Source: an uncultured Alphaproteobacteria bacterium
GTDB taxonomy: Bacteria; Pseudomonadota; Alphaproteobacteria; HIMB59
Reading direction: 5' to 3'
NCBI GenBank assembly: GCA_902619375.1
Contig: CACNEB010000002.1
Location: forward strand, 58,693 to 122,692
DNA: 64,000 nt
Shown here: in pieces, positions 7,934 through 17,789 of the stretch
Layout: each line of letters opens with the position of its first letter
Position numbering within the stretch: the first letter of the stretch is position 1
Notes under the pieces: model-generated
Told to the model about the DNA's origin: nothing
Databases searched by the model: none
What the model saw: only the letters and a program-made list of their open reading frames with translations
Program-made: the position numbers and the translations under genes

Positions 7934-9073
7934 ATGACCGTATTAGATAATAAAACTAAGCTTAATTATCAAATCGGTTATTTAATTTATAACAAAAAAT
8001 ATATTTTCAAAGGTAAGTTTCTATCAAAAGATCAATTTAAGATAGCAGAAATTTGCTTCAATACTAGTATGACGGGGTATCAGGAAATATTAACTGATCC
8101 CTCATATAAATCTCAATTTATAAATTTTACATTTCCATTAATTGGTATTGTTGGGTGTAATAATGAAGATTACGAGTCATGGAAAATACATGCATCTGGT
8201 TTAATATGTAATGAATTATTTGAAATAAGTTCTAATTGGAGATCACAAACAAATTTTACAAATTGGATCACAAGTCAAAATTCTTGTGCTTTTTTTGATA
8301 TAGATACAAGGGCCGTAACTAAAATTGTAAGAAATTTTGGACCAAAAAATATAATGCTATGTTCTGAGGAATATTTTGAAAACAAAGGAATAGAGCAAAT
8401 CTGTAAACAAATAGATCAAAGTCTTTCTTTAGAAGAGAATGATGTAATCAAAGATTTTACATCTGAACTGAACATAGAAAAACAAGAAATAGGTAAAAAA
8501 AAGTACTTAATAGCTTTTTTAAATTTTGGAGCAAAAGACAATATTAAGAAAAACTTATACTCTAGAAATTGTAAGATTGAGGAATTTGATATGAATTTTA
8601 AAGCTGAAGATATTATTAATAAGAATTTTGATGGTTTTTTTTTAAGTAATGGCCCAGGTGATCCAAAAAAAATATATGAAAATATAAAGCCTGAATTAAA
8701 TAAATTACTAAATAAAAAAATACCTACTTTTGGTATATGCCTAGGTCATCAAATATTGAGTTTAGCATTTAATGCCTCCACTGCTCGAATGGAAAAAGGC
8801 CATCGAGGTGGTAATCACCCAGTAAAAAACTTGGAAACAAACAAAGTTGAAATTACATCTCAAAATCACGGTTTTGTAGTTTTAGATGAAAATTTTCCCT
8901 CAAATCTTCAAATAACACATAAATCATTGTTTGATAAAACTATTGATGGCATGAGAGCAAATGATCAACCTTTGTTTTCTGTTCAATATCATCCAGAGTC
9001 TAGCCCTGGGCCACATGACAGCAGATATCTTTTCGATGAATTTATAAATTTAATGGAAAAGAATGCCGGCTAG
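7934..9073 (+). CDS. carA: Carbamoyl-phosphate synthase small (glutaminase) subunit
   Basis: A 379-residue subunit that hydrolyses glutamine and passes ammonia to CarB for carbamoyl phosphate, the precursor of pyrimidines and arginine. The N-terminal CarA domain ([17 protein letters not shown]) is followed by a class I glutamine amidotransferase with the nucleophile Cys in FGICLGHQ and the His/Glu pair in [10 protein letters not shown]. It overlaps carB by 11 bases, ensuring coupled production of the two subunits. Confidence 0.97.
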   Translation: MTVLDNKTKLNYQIGYLIYNKKYIFKGKFLSKDQFKIAEICFNTSMTGYQEILTDPSYKSQFINFTFPLIGIVGCNNEDYESWKIHASGLICNELFEISSNWRSQTNFTNWITSQNSCAFFDIDTRAVTKIVRNFGPKNIMLCSEEYFENKGIEQICKQIDQSLSLEENDVIKDFTSELNIEKQEIGKKKYLIAFLNFGAKDNIKKNLYSRNCKIEEFDMNFKAEDIINKNFDGFFLSNGPGDPKKIYENIKPELNKLLNKKIPTFGICLGHQILSLAFNASTARMEKGHRGGNHPVKNLETNKVEITSQNHGFVVLDENFPSNLQITHKSLFDKTIDGMRANDQPLFSVQYHPESSPGPHDSRYLFDEFINLMEKNAG

Positions 9074-12000
9074 AAAAGATATATCTAAAATATTAGTTAT
9101 TGGCTCTGGTCCTATCATTATAGGTCAAGCATGTGAATTTGATTACTCTGGCAGTCAAGCATGTAAGGCACTTAAAAAAGAAGGTTATGAAGTTGTTTTA
9201 ATCAACTCTAATCCAGCAACTATAATGACAGACCCAGAATTCGCAGATAAAACTTATATTGAGCCTATTGATAAAGAAATTGTAAAAAAAATAATTGATA
9301 AAGAGAAACCCGATGCAATTTTACCAACAATGGGAGGTCAAACAGCTCTTAATATTATCAGAGAGTTAAACAAAGAGAATTATTTTAAAAATTGTTCAAT
9401 CAAAATTTTAGGTGCTAGTCCAAGATCTATCGATGTAGCTGAAGATAGAAAATTATTTGCCGAAGCGATGACTGAAATTGGACTCGAGACGCCATTTAGT
9501 ATAATAGTTGATGACAAGTCTGATCTAAATAAAATAGTTAATGAAGTAAGTTTTCCATTAATTTTAAGACCTTTTTATACTCTTGGGGGAACTGGTGGTG
9601 GTATTGTATACGACAAAGATGAATTTATATCAAAGGTCAAAAATGCTATCGATTTAAGTCCTGTATCAAAAACTCTTGTTGAAGAGTCCTTAATTGGATG
9701 GAAAGAATTTGAATTTGAGGTAGTTAGAGATAATTTAGATAATTCAATAATAGTTTGTTCAATAGAGAACTTAGATCCAATGGGAGTACATACTGGGGAT
9801 AGTATTACAATCGCTCCAGCACTTACATTGACTGATAAAGAATATCAAAAACTAAGAAATCAAAGTATTGCTATTCTGAGAAAAATTGGAGTAGAAACTG
9901 GTGGTTCAAATGTCCAATTTGCAGTAAATCCAGAAAATGGAAGGATATTGATTATTGAAATGAATCCTCGAGTTAGTAGGTCATCTGCATTAGCCTCTAA
10001 AGCTACAGGTTTCCCTATTGCTAAAATAGCAGCATTGTTAGCAGTAGGTTACACATTAGATGAATTAGAAAATGATATTACTAAGGTAACTCCAGCAAGT
10101 TTTGAACCAGTTATAGACTATATCGTGACCAAAATACCAAAATTTAATTTTGAAAAATTTCAAGGGACACCTAGTGAGTTAAATACTGCTATGAAATCTG
10201 TTGGTGAAATTATGTCTATAGGTAGAACTTTTAAAGAGTCTCTTTTAAAAGCTTTCTACTCAATAGAGTCAGATAACTTTGGTTTAGATATAAGTCATGA
10301 ATTATTAAATATTAAAGATGAAAATTTAAAAAATTTACTTACAAAGCAAAGACCTGATAGATTATTAATAGTCGCAGAAGCTATAAGACGTAAGATACCT
10401 ATAACTGAAATAAACGAATTAACATATATTGATATGTTTTTTTTGAGAGAAATAAATGAGATTATAAAAATTGAGCAACAATTAGTAAAGGCAGGTAGTA
10501 GTTTAGAAAAAAATTTATTTATTTTTGCCAAAAAAATTGGTTTTTCTAATCATCATATAAGCAATTTAACAAAAATTAGTATAAATGAAATTTACGATCT
10601 TCAGGAAAAAAATAACTTAAAAACAGTATTTAAAAGAGTAGACACTTGCGGAAATGAATTTGACTCTTCTACTGCATATCTTTATTCAACATTTATCTCT
10701 GAAACAAATGAATTTAGTTGTGAGTCTAGACCAACGAATAAGAAAAAGATAATTATTCTTGGCTCTGGTCCTAATAGAATAGGCCAAGGTATAGAATTTG
10801 ATTATTGTTGTGTGCAAGCTGTAAAATCTTTTCAGAAACTTGGTTATGAAACAATTATGATTAATTGTAATCCTGAGACAGTCTCAACTGATTATGATAC
10901 TTCAGATAAACTATATTTTGAGCCTTTGGACTTTGAATATGTTAAAAATATAATTGATAAAGAAAACGAGAAAGGTGTTGTCGAGGGTGTTATTGTTCAA
11001 TTTGGTGGGCAGACACCTTTAAGAATAGCTAATAAACTTAAGGAATATGGATATAAGATATTAGGCACATCTTTCGAAGCGATAGACATATCTGAAGACA
11101 GAGAGAGATTTCAAAAATTAATTCAAAAGGTAGGTTTAAAACAACCAAAAAGTGATATCTCTTTAGGAACAAAAGAACTTGTCACTAAATCCTCTAAGCT
11201 TAAGTTTCCTATTTTATTAAGACCTTCATATGTCCTAGGAGGAAGAATGATGGAAAAAATGGCTAATTTAGATGATGTACAAGATTATATTGATCAAAAC
11301 TATTGGGCACTAGAAAATAATGTGATTCTAATCGATGAGTTTCTTCAGAATGCAAAAGAGGTAGATGTTGATGTATTAAGAGATAATCAGGGTAATACCA
11401 TGATAGCTGGAATTATGGAACATATTGAAGAGGCTGGTATTCACTCAGGTGATAGTGCTTGTAGCATACCTCCCTTTTCTCTTAATGATAAGATTATATC
11501 AGATATAAAAAAATTTAGTATCTCTCTTGTGAATGAATTGAAGATACTTGGTTTGATGAATATTCAATATGCTATCAAAGATGATGAAATTTTTATACTT
11601 GAAGCAAATCCTAGAGCTAGTAGAACTATACCTTTTTTAGCTAAGGCAATAGGAATACCATTCATTAAAATTGCAGCTGAATTAATTGTAGGTAAAACTC
11701 TTACTGAAGAGTATCAGAATTTTGATAACAATACTTTACCTTACTTTGCAATTAAGGAGGCTGTATTTCCATTCAATAAATTTCCAAACACCGATGTAAT
11801 ACTTGGCCCGGAGATGAAAAGCACTGGTGAGGTTATGGGTATAGACGAGAATTTTTATTTGGCTTATTTCAAAAGTCAAATTGGTGCAGGACAAAAACTA
11901 AATGACTTAAAAAATATATTCATCTCTGTTAAAAATGAAGATAAGCAAAGTATATCTGAAATAGCTAAATCTTTCATAGAAAATGGTTATAATTTATATA

Positions 12001-12305
12001 CAACAAAAGGAACACACGACTTTTTATTGAAAAAGGGAATTTCTTCAAATTTAATTAACAAGGTGGCTGAAGGATCACCACATGTAGTAGAGTATATAAA
12101 ACAAAATAAGATTGATTTAGTTATAAATACAACAGAAAAAAAACAGGCAATAATTGATAGTTTTACCATAAGGAGAACGTCTGTTGATCTTAATATTCCA
12201 TATTACACCAACCTAAGAAGTGCAGAAATACTGATTAAATCACTGATTACATTAAAAAATAAGCCTATTTCCGTAAAACCTATTCAAAATCATCATTCTT
12301 TTTAG
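9063..12305 (+). CDS. carB: Carbamoyl-phosphate synthase large subunit
   Basis: A full-length 1080-residue synthase with the expected internal duplication: two ATP-grasp halves, the first opening with [22 protein letters not shown] and the second with [22 protein letters not shown]. Each half has the glycine-rich loop (LGGTGGG; LGGRMM) and the metal-binding NPR motif ([22 protein letters not shown]). The C-terminal allosteric MGS-like domain ([14 protein letters not shown]) is present. It uses two ATP and bicarbonate with CarA-derived ammonia. Its start lies within the end of carA. Confidence 0.98.
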   Translation: MPARKDISKILVIGSGPIIIGQACEFDYSGSQACKALKKEGYEVVLINSNPATIMTDPEFADKTYIEPIDKEIVKKIIDKEKPDAILPTMGGQTALNIIRELNKENYFKNCSIKILGASPRSIDVAEDRKLFAEAMTEIGLETPFSIIVDDKSDLNKIVNEVSFPLILRPFYTLGGTGGGIVYDKDEFISKVKNAIDLSPVSKTLVEESLIGWKEFEFEVVRDNLDNSIIVCSIENLDPMGVHTGDSITIAPALTLTDKEYQKLRNQSIAILRKIGVETGGSNVQFAVNPENGRILIIEMNPRVSRSSALASKATGFPIAKIAALLAVGYTLDELENDITKVTPASFEPVIDYIVTKIPKFNFEKFQGTPSELNTAMKSVGEIMSIGRTFKESLLKAFYSIESDNFGLDISHELLNIKDENLKNLLTKQRPDRLLIVAEAIRRKIPITEINELTYIDMFFLREINEIIKIEQQLVKAGSSLEKNLFIFAKKIGFSNHHISNLTKISINEIYDLQEKNNLKTVFKRVDTCGNEFDSSTAYLYSTFISETNEFSCESRPTNKKKIIILGSGPNRIGQGIEFDYCCVQAVKSFQKLGYETIMINCNPETVSTDYDTSDKLYFEPLDFEYVKNIIDKENEKGVVEGVIVQFGGQTPLRIANKLKEYGYKILGTSFEAIDISEDRERFQKLIQKVGLKQPKSDISLGTKELVTKSSKLKFPILLRPSYVLGGRMMEKMANLDDVQDYIDQNYWALENNVILIDEFLQNAKEVDVDVLRDNQGNTMIAGIMEHIEEAGIHSGDSACSIPPFSLNDKIISDIKKFSISLVNELKILGLMNIQYAIKDDEIFILEANPRASRTIPFLAKAIGIPFIKIAAELIVGKTLTEEYQNFDNNTLPYFAIKEAVFPFNKFPNTDVILGPEMKSTGEVMGIDENFYLAYFKSQIGAGQKLNDLKNIFISVKNEDKQSISEIAKSFIENGYNLYTTKGTHDFLLKKGISSNLINKVAEGSPHVVEYIKQNKIDLVINTTEKKQAIIDSFTIRRTSVDLNIPYYTNLRSAEILIKSLITLKNKPISVKPIQNHHSF

Positions 12306-12372
12306 TAAATAATTCATTTGTAATAGCACATAAAATTCAATATTTTCTACAACTTAATAAAATACTAATAAA

Positions 12373-12846
12373 ATGGAAAAGATACCAATGACAGAAGAGG
12401 GGCAAAAAAAACTCCTCGATGAACTAAAACATCTTAAAACAGTTGAAAGGCCAATCATTATTAAGGCCATAGCTGATGCTAGAAGTAACGGTGACCTTTC
12501 TGAGAACGCTGAATATCATGCAGCTAGAGAAAAACAAAGCTTCATCGAAGGACGAGTGGCTGAGATAGAGAGCATTATTGCTCAAGCAGAACTGATAGAC
12601 GTATCAAAACTATCAGGAACGGTTGTAAAATTTGGAGCTACTGTTTCTATTATAAACTTAGACAATGATAAAGAGTCTAAGTATCAGTTAGTTGGAGAGG
12701 TGGAAGCTGACATAGAACAAAAAAAAATATCTGTAACTAGCCCTATTGCAAGAGCTTTAATTGGAAAGAAAAAGGGTGATTATATAGAAGTATCAACACC
12801 AAAAGGTATAACTTCATACGAAATTAAGTCAGTAAGATTTAAATAA
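12373..12846 (+). CDS. greA: Transcription elongation factor GreA
   Basis: A 157-residue factor that rescues backtracked RNA polymerase by stimulating transcript cleavage. The N-terminal coiled coil carries NGDLSENAEYHAAREKQ, with the acidic tip residues (D, E) that act in the polymerase secondary channel, and the C-terminal FKBP-like domain ends with SPIARALIGKKKGDYIEVSTP. The start MEKIPMTEEG matches the family N-terminus. It follows carB after 67 bases, a conserved alphaproteobacterial order, and precedes the ELM1-like gene by 6 bases. Confidence 0.96.
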   Translation: MEKIPMTEEGQKKLLDELKHLKTVERPIIIKAIADARSNGDLSENAEYHAAREKQSFIEGRVAEIESIIAQAELIDVSKLSGTVVKFGATVSIINLDNDKESKYQLVGEVEADIEQKKISVTSPIARALIGKKKGDYIEVSTPKGITSYEIKSVRFK

Positions 12847-12852
12847 TAAAAT

Positions 12853-13794
12853 TTGAATACCTACAAAGTAATTACCATCAGTGAAGGTGCTGCTGGTATG
12901 AGAAGTCAAATAGAGGGACTCGCTAATTTAATATCTGACTCTCACGTAAATTACAATTTAAAACTTAAATCTATTTTCAAAAATTTACCTATTGAGTTAA
13001 TACCTACCAGTAATTTTGCATATACTAATTTATCTTTATTAAAGATTGAAAAAAATACAATTCTTATCAGTTGTGGTAAAAAAAGTGTCAAAGCATCTGT
13101 TTATTTAAAAAGAAAGTTTAAGGATTTAATTTTTAATATACACATACAAGACCCGAAAATAAATTATAAGCTTTTTGATCTTATTGTTTGCCCAGAACAT
13201 GATAATTTAAATTTTGATAATTGTATTTCAACTTTATTAGCCATACATAATATTAAATTCAAAAAAAATATTAGAAATAAAAATACAATAAATTTTATTA
13301 TTGGCGGACCAAACAAGTATTTTAAATTTCAACGGCAAACTCATGAAAAAATTTTAAATGAAATAAAATTTTTAAGTAATAAGTATAAAGTTAATGTTAT
13401 ACCATCACGAAGAACACCAGTAGAACTCATAAAAGAATTATCAAAAATTGATAATGAAAATGTTATTACCTTCAATGATTTATTTAATCCAAAGAAGTAT
13501 GGTGAGCTTCTATCTGAGGGTAATTTACAAGTTGTAACTTGGGACTCAATATCCATGATATCTGAAGCTATATCCTCTGAAGCTGGTACTTTTTTATTTA
13601 AGTTTGAAGAAAAATTTTGCCCAAAAAGATATCTTAAGTTTTTTGATAAAATTACAAAGCTTAATTTCGCACAATTTTATAATCAAAATTTAAAACCTTA
13701 TGAAATCTCTATTGATGAGTATAACAAAAATCTTAAAACTAAGATCTTGAATAAGATACAATCTAATTTAAGGTTTAAAATTATCGATGCTTAA
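12853..13794 (+). CDS. Mitochondrial fission ELM1-like protein (DUF1022 family)
   Basis: A 313-residue protein starting from TTG (the only start fitting the family N-terminus TYKVITISEGAAGMRSQ). Features of the family include GMRSQIEGLA, the middle FIIGGPNKYFKF segment, SRRTP and the late WDSISMISEAISSEAGTFLF. The bacterial members look like GT-B-fold nucleotide-sugar enzymes, but no function is established; the name comes from plant ELM1. It overlaps the downstream oxygenase by 8 bases and follows greA closely, so these are likely one transcript. Confidence 0.75.
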   Translation: MNTYKVITISEGAAGMRSQIEGLANLISDSHVNYNLKLKSIFKNLPIELIPTSNFAYTNLSLLKIEKNTILISCGKKSVKASVYLKRKFKDLIFNIHIQDPKINYKLFDLIVCPEHDNLNFDNCISTLLAIHNIKFKKNIRNKNTINFIIGGPNKYFKFQRQTHEKILNEIKFLSNKYKVNVIPSRRTPVELIKELSKIDNENVITFNDLFNPKKYGELLSEGNLQVVTWDSISMISEAISSEAGTFLFKFEEKFCPKRYLKFFDKITKLNFAQFYNQNLKPYEISIDEYNKNLKTKILNKIQSNLRFKIIDA

Positions 13795-14413
13795 GGAATC
13801 AATATTAAATCGTTGTAAAACATGCCTAGACCCTTTCATCCATTGGGAGCTAGACTCCCCTTTAACTGATGGACTTATAAACGAACTAAATGATGTAAAT
13901 ATATCTGATGCACCTCGGTCTTTTGACGGTACTAGAGCTGCTGATGCTGGTGGAGAAGGGATAGATGGTAAACTTAGAGTTTTTTTGGAAAGTGATAATT
14001 CAAAAAACTTATCAAATGGTATGCGTTTAATTGATGATTTAAGGGATAAGGATGTAATTGAGTCTATCCAAGATAAAATTAAAAAAAATTTATCAAATAG
14101 TTTTATTAGAATAGAGTATATTTCAGACCGTAAAGGTTTTTGGCTAAAACCACATTTGGATATTAAAGAAAAACTAATGACAATGATGTTATTTATTAAT
14201 ACCTATGACGAAGCAGAAAATCTTGGAACAGATTTTTATGATACTGATATGAAACTTGTTAAGACAGTTCCCTACAAACATAATACTGGTTATTTTTTTG
14301 CCTCTGGAAATAATACTTGGCACGGACTTGAAAAAAAAGAAATTAAGGTTGAGAGAAGATGTATGCAAATAAATTATGTAACCTTTCCTACTAGCTGGCC
14401 AATAAATGGGTGA
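13787..14413 (+). CDS. 2-oxoglutarate/Fe(II)-dependent oxygenase family protein
   Basis: A 208-residue protein with a jelly-roll 2OG-Fe(II) dioxygenase signature: the HxD pair in WLKPHLDIKEKL, the distal His in NNTWHGLEKKE, and the 2OG-binding Arg in VERRCMQINYV. Such enzymes hydroxylate proteins or small molecules while decarboxylating 2-oxoglutarate; the substrate cannot be inferred. The first 60 residues include two Cys residues and an RSFDGTRAADAGGEG segment. It overlaps both neighbours by 8 bases, so it is translationally linked with the ELM1-like gene and trxB. Confidence 0.75.
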   Translation: MLKESILNRCKTCLDPFIHWELDSPLTDGLINELNDVNISDAPRSFDGTRAADAGGEGIDGKLRVFLESDNSKNLSNGMRLIDDLRDKDVIESIQDKIKKNLSNSFIRIEYISDRKGFWLKPHLDIKEKLMTMMLFINTYDEAENLGTDFYDTDMKLVKTVPYKHNTGYFFASGNNTWHGLEKKEIKVERRCMQINYVTFPTSWPING

Positions 14414-15326
14414 TATTAATAATGTTATTATTATAGGTTCAGGGCCTGCTGGTTATACTGCTGCAATATATGCTGCCAGAGCTAATTTAAAGCCTATTTT
14501 AGTGAGTGGTTTTCAGCCTGGTGGTCAACTCACCATAACCACTGATGTAGAAAACTACCCAGGGTATGAAGATCCTATCCAAGGGCCTTGGCTAATGGAA
14601 CAAATGCAAAAGCAAGCCGCACAAGTTGGTACTGAAATAATCAACTCACAAGTGACAGAAGTTTTTTTAAACGAAAAAATTAAAAAATTAAATTTAGATA
14701 ATGGCACAACTCTAAACTCCAAAACTGTGATAATTAGTACAGGAGCACAAGCAAGATGGCTTGGTTTAGAAAATGAGACTAAATTTCAAGGTCATGGACT
14801 ATCAGCTTGTGCAACTTGTGATGGTTTTTTCTTTAAAGATAAAGAGGTTGCAGTAATTGGTGGTGGAAATAGTGCAGCTGAGGAAGCATTATTTTTAACT
14901 AAGTTTGCAACAAAAGTTTACCTTGTTCACAGAAGGGATAAACTAAGAGCTGAAAAAATATTACAAGATCGATTGAAACAAAATTCTAAAATAGAGTTTA
15001 TTTGGAATAGTGAAGTAACTAAGTTTAATGGCAATGATGATTTAGACTCGATAGAATTGTTAAATAAGCAAGACAATAAAATTTCAAATCTCAAAATAGA
15101 TGGTGTATTTATTGCGATAGGTCACGATCCAGCAACACAATTATTTAAAGGTCAACTAAAAATGGATGAGGGTGGATACATTATTACAGATCCAGATAGT
15201 ACAAAGACCTCGATTGAAGGGGTATTTGCAGCAGGAGATGTTAAAGATAAAATTTATAGACAGGCTGTTACTGCTGCTGGTATGGGATGTATGGCAGCTT
15301 TAGAAGTTGAAAAGTATCTAGATTAA
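14406..15326 (+). CDS. trxB: Thioredoxin-disulfide reductase
   Basis: A 306-residue flavoenzyme that reduces thioredoxin with NADPH. It has the FAD-binding IIGSGPAGYTAAIYAARA, the redox-active pair CATC in SACATCDGFFFKD, the NADPH site VIGGGNSAAEEALFL and the C-terminal FAD segment GVFAAGDVKDKIYRQAVTAAG. The length is that of bacterial low-molecular-weight TrxR. It starts inside the end of the oxygenase gene and converges on rpmJ, with a 2-base gap. Confidence 0.97.
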   Translation: MGDINNVIIIGSGPAGYTAAIYAARANLKPILVSGFQPGGQLTITTDVENYPGYEDPIQGPWLMEQMQKQAAQVGTEIINSQVTEVFLNEKIKKLNLDNGTTLNSKTVIISTGAQARWLGLENETKFQGHGLSACATCDGFFFKDKEVAVIGGGNSAAEEALFLTKFATKVYLVHRRDKLRAEKILQDRLKQNSKIEFIWNSEVTKFNGNDDLDSIELLNKQDNKISNLKIDGVFIAIGHDPATQLFKGQLKMDEGGYIITDPDSTKTSIEGVFAAGDVKDKIYRQAVTAAGMGCMAALEVEKYLD

Positions 15327-15328
15327 CT

Positions 15329-15454
15329 TTAGCCTTGTCTGGCTTTCATTCTTGGGTTGGTTTTATTGATTACATATAACCTACCCTTTCTTCTAACCAG
15401 TTGATTATTCTTATCTCTGGTTTTTGCTGTTTTAAGAGAACTTTTAATTTTCAT
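15329..15454 (-). CDS. rpmJ: 50S ribosomal protein L36 (zinc-less form)
   Basis: Not in the ORF track because it encodes only 41 residues. The minus strand reads [20 protein letters not shown], then [20 protein letters not shown] and a final G, matching L36 along its whole length. The four zinc ligands of the C+ form (CxxC...C...H) are absent; this is the C- paralog that many alphaproteobacteria use. L36 binds 23S rRNA near the peptidyl-transferase side of the large subunit. It stands alone between convergent trxB and divergent sufE, so it has its own promoter in the 39 bases before sufE. Confidence 0.95.
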   Translation of the reverse strand: MKIKSSLKTAKTRDKNNQLVRRKGRLYVINKTNPRMKARQG

Positions 15455-15493
15455 AATTTAATGTATTAGTTATAAACAATAAGGCAGAAATTT

Positions 15494-15910
15494 ATGTTAA
15501 TTAATGAAAAAATCAACAAAATTAAGGAAGATTTCTCATTTTTTGATAATTGGGAAGATAAATATCAATACCTTATAGATTTAGGAAAAAAACTCCCTGA
15601 TCTTGAGGATAAATATAAAACTGAGGAATATCGTGTTCAAGGTTGTACATCAAATCTATGGATGGTGCCAAAAATCAATGATGGAAAAATCAACCTTTTA
15701 GGTTCAAGCGACTCTGTAATTGTAAAAGGCTTGTTTTATTTAGTTTATTTTGCTTATAACGATGAAACTCCTGAAACAATAATAAACACCCCATTATCTT
15801 TTTTTGAAGAAATTGGTCTTTCTTCCCATCTAGGTCAATCAAGATCTAACGGCCTTAATTCGCTAAGAAAAAAAATAACTTCTATAGCGACAGATTTATC
15901 AAATAAATAA
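15494..15910 (+). CDS. sufE: SufE-like cysteine desulfuration protein
   Basis: A 138-residue protein that accepts persulfide sulfur from the SufS desulfurase for Fe-S cluster assembly. The family active site is visible as YRVQGCTSNLWMVPK, the single Cys being the sulfur acceptor, and the C-terminal SSHLGQSRSNGLNSLRKKI is characteristic. An aaggcag ribosome site precedes the ATG. No other suf genes are nearby, so sufSBCD must lie elsewhere. Confidence 0.93.
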   Translation: MLINEKINKIKEDFSFFDNWEDKYQYLIDLGKKLPDLEDKYKTEEYRVQGCTSNLWMVPKINDGKINLLGSSDSVIVKGLFYLVYFAYNDETPETIINTPLSFFEEIGLSSHLGQSRSNGLNSLRKKITSIATDLSNK

Positions 15911-15945
15911 ATTTTATTGATAGTAAACTATGCTAATTTCAATAA

Positions 15946-16503
15946 ATGAGCTTGATTAAATTAATTATTTCAATTTCATTTTTACTATTTTCTAGCAATT
16001 TATATTCTAAGGAGGATGTCATCAATTTACAACTTAAAGACGGAGTCGTCAAAATAAAGACCTTTGAAGATAAGGCACCTAAGCATGTTAAACAAATTAC
16101 TGATCTAGTTGCAAAAGGCAGTTACGATGGGGTAGTTTTTCACAGAGTAATAGATGGTTTTATGGCCCAAACAGGAGATGTTCAGTTTGGGAATTCAAAT
16201 TCAGATACCTATGATTTAAGAAGAGCTGGCACAGGTGGTTCTGGTAATAATATTGAAGCAGAATTTAATGACATGCCACATAAAAGAGGAACTTTAAGCA
16301 TGGCACGTGCACAAGATCCTAATAGTGCTGATAGTCAATTTTTTATTTGCTTCGGTGATACTCCACATTTAGATGGACAATATACTGTTTGGGGCGAAGT
16401 AATCGAAGGAATGGAGTTTGTTGATGCAATCAAAAAAGGCGATCCTATAAAAAATGGTCTTGTAGATAATCCAGATAAGATCATCAAAATGTGGATTGAA
16501 TAA
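15946..16503 (+). CDS. Secreted cyclophilin-type peptidyl-prolyl isomerase
   Basis: A 185-residue cyclophilin with an N-terminal signal peptide (LIKLIISISFLLFSSNLYS), so it acts in the periplasm on folding of exported proteins. The catalytic core contains VVFHRVIDGFMAQTGD with the active Arg and Phe, then SMARAQDPNSADSQFFICF and the LDGQYTVWGEV loop. Its 3' end converges on the OmpA-like gene two bases away. Confidence 0.93.
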   Translation: MSLIKLIISISFLLFSSNLYSKEDVINLQLKDGVVKIKTFEDKAPKHVKQITDLVAKGSYDGVVFHRVIDGFMAQTGDVQFGNSNSDTYDLRRAGTGGSGNNIEAEFNDMPHKRGTLSMARAQDPNSADSQFFICFGDTPHLDGQYTVWGEVIEGMEFVDAIKKGDPIKNGLVDNPDKIIKMWIE

Positions 16504-16505
16504 AT

Positions 16506-17789
16506 TTACTTTTGAGTAATTTTTAATTCAATTCTTCGATTTTCTTTAAGATTCTCTCTGGTATCTCCTGTGTTAATAGGTTGATATTCGCCATAACCGT
16601 TTGCTGACAATTTGTTAGCAGGGATACCTTGTTGAATAAGAAATTTTACGACCTCAAGCGCTCTAGCATGAGATAGCTCCCAATTTGATGGAAATTGAGA
16701 AGTTGAAATAGGTATTTTATCAGTGTGCCCATCTATTTGTAAAATCCAATTTAAGTCAGATGGTATTGACTCTGCAACTTCAATAATTGTTTTGGTAATA
16801 AGAGATAGAGCAATCCTACCTTCTTCTTGAATATTTGCACTTCCGGAGTCAAATAGGATCTCAGATTGAAAAATAAATCTATCCCCTTTAATTTGGATAT
16901 CGTCTCTATCAGCTAAAGCTTCAGATAACTTGCCAAAAAATTCTGATTTATACTTTTGTAATTTGAATAATTCACTTGTAAGCACTCGATTTAATCTATC
17001 TCCTAACTCTCCGAGTTCTATCTCATTTTGAGCAATTTCAGCCTCTTTAGACTCCAGTAAGTTATTTAAGAGATTAATTTCATTACTAAGTATCTCGATA
17101 TCCAAGGCTAAATTAGATATCAAATTTAGGGCCTCATTTAAATCACTTGATTGTATTGCTGACACCTCCTCTAAATCAGATAATTTGTTTTGTAATTCTT
17201 GATTTATATTCTCTGAAGAATTTAATGATTCTAAAAGATTTTCAATTCTATTTTGTGACTCGCCAATTTGTCCAACTAGCTCACTGTTTTCTCCACCAAG
17301 TTTTACTAAATCTGATTTTAATATTTCTTGTTGTTTATTTAATTCAGAGAGATTTTGCTGAAGAGTTTCTCTATCAGCTAGAGATAAAGATAACTCATCA
17401 GTAATTTTAGCAATTATCGTATTTAATTTATCTATATCAAGTGCTTGGTCTTGAATGATCGTATCTTGAGCTAAAATTTGAGATTGTTTAATAGAAATCT
17501 CTTCATCAAGTTTTTTAATTAAATTTTGTCTGTCAATTAATTCAATCTCTTTATCTGTAAGTGTTACATCTTGTTCCACAATAGTTTCGTCTTGTATAAC
17601 AATTGTCTTTTCTAAACTTTGTATTTGCTCATTTTTTCCTACAACAAGATCTCCCAAATAAACTTGAGCAACTGTAAATAGTAAAACTATAAAAATAATA
17701 ACCATCAACGTAGATGCCAATACATCTACAAATCCAGGCCATATTATATTTCCATTATCTGAACTTTGAGTTTTAGAGAGATAGCTCAC
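16506..17789 (-). CDS. MotB/OmpA-like stator-type protein with long coiled coil
   Basis: A 427-residue protein with one transmembrane helix near the N-terminus (IWPGFVDVLASTLMVIIFIV), in which an Asp sits at the position of the proton-carrying Asp of MotB. About 200 residues of heptad-rich coiled coil follow, and then an OmpA-type peptidoglycan-binding domain (ILFDSGSANI, DGHTDKIPI, NWELSHARALEVVKFL, ENRRIELKI). With the overlapping MotA/TolQ-like gene upstream it would form a proton-driven channel anchored to peptidoglycan. It is not accompanied by flagellar or tol genes here; the biological role is unknown. Confidence 0.85.
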   Translation of the reverse strand: MSYLSKTQSSDNGNIIWPGFVDVLASTLMVIIFIVLLFTVAQVYLGDLVVGKNEQIQSLEKTIVIQDETIVEQDVTLTDKEIELIDRQNLIKKLDEEISIKQSQILAQDTIIQDQALDIDKLNTIIAKITDELSLSLADRETLQQNLSELNKQQEILKSDLVKLGGENSELVGQIGESQNRIENLLESLNSSENINQELQNKLSDLEEVSAIQSSDLNEALNLISNLALDIEILSNEINLLNNLLESKEAEIAQNEIELGELGDRLNRVLTSELFKLQKYKSEFFGKLSEALADRDDIQIKGDRFIFQSEILFDSGSANIQEEGRIALSLITKTIIEVAESIPSDLNWILQIDGHTDKIPISTSQFPSNWELSHARALEVVKFLIQQGIPANKLSANGYGEYQPINTGDTRENLKENRRIELKITQK

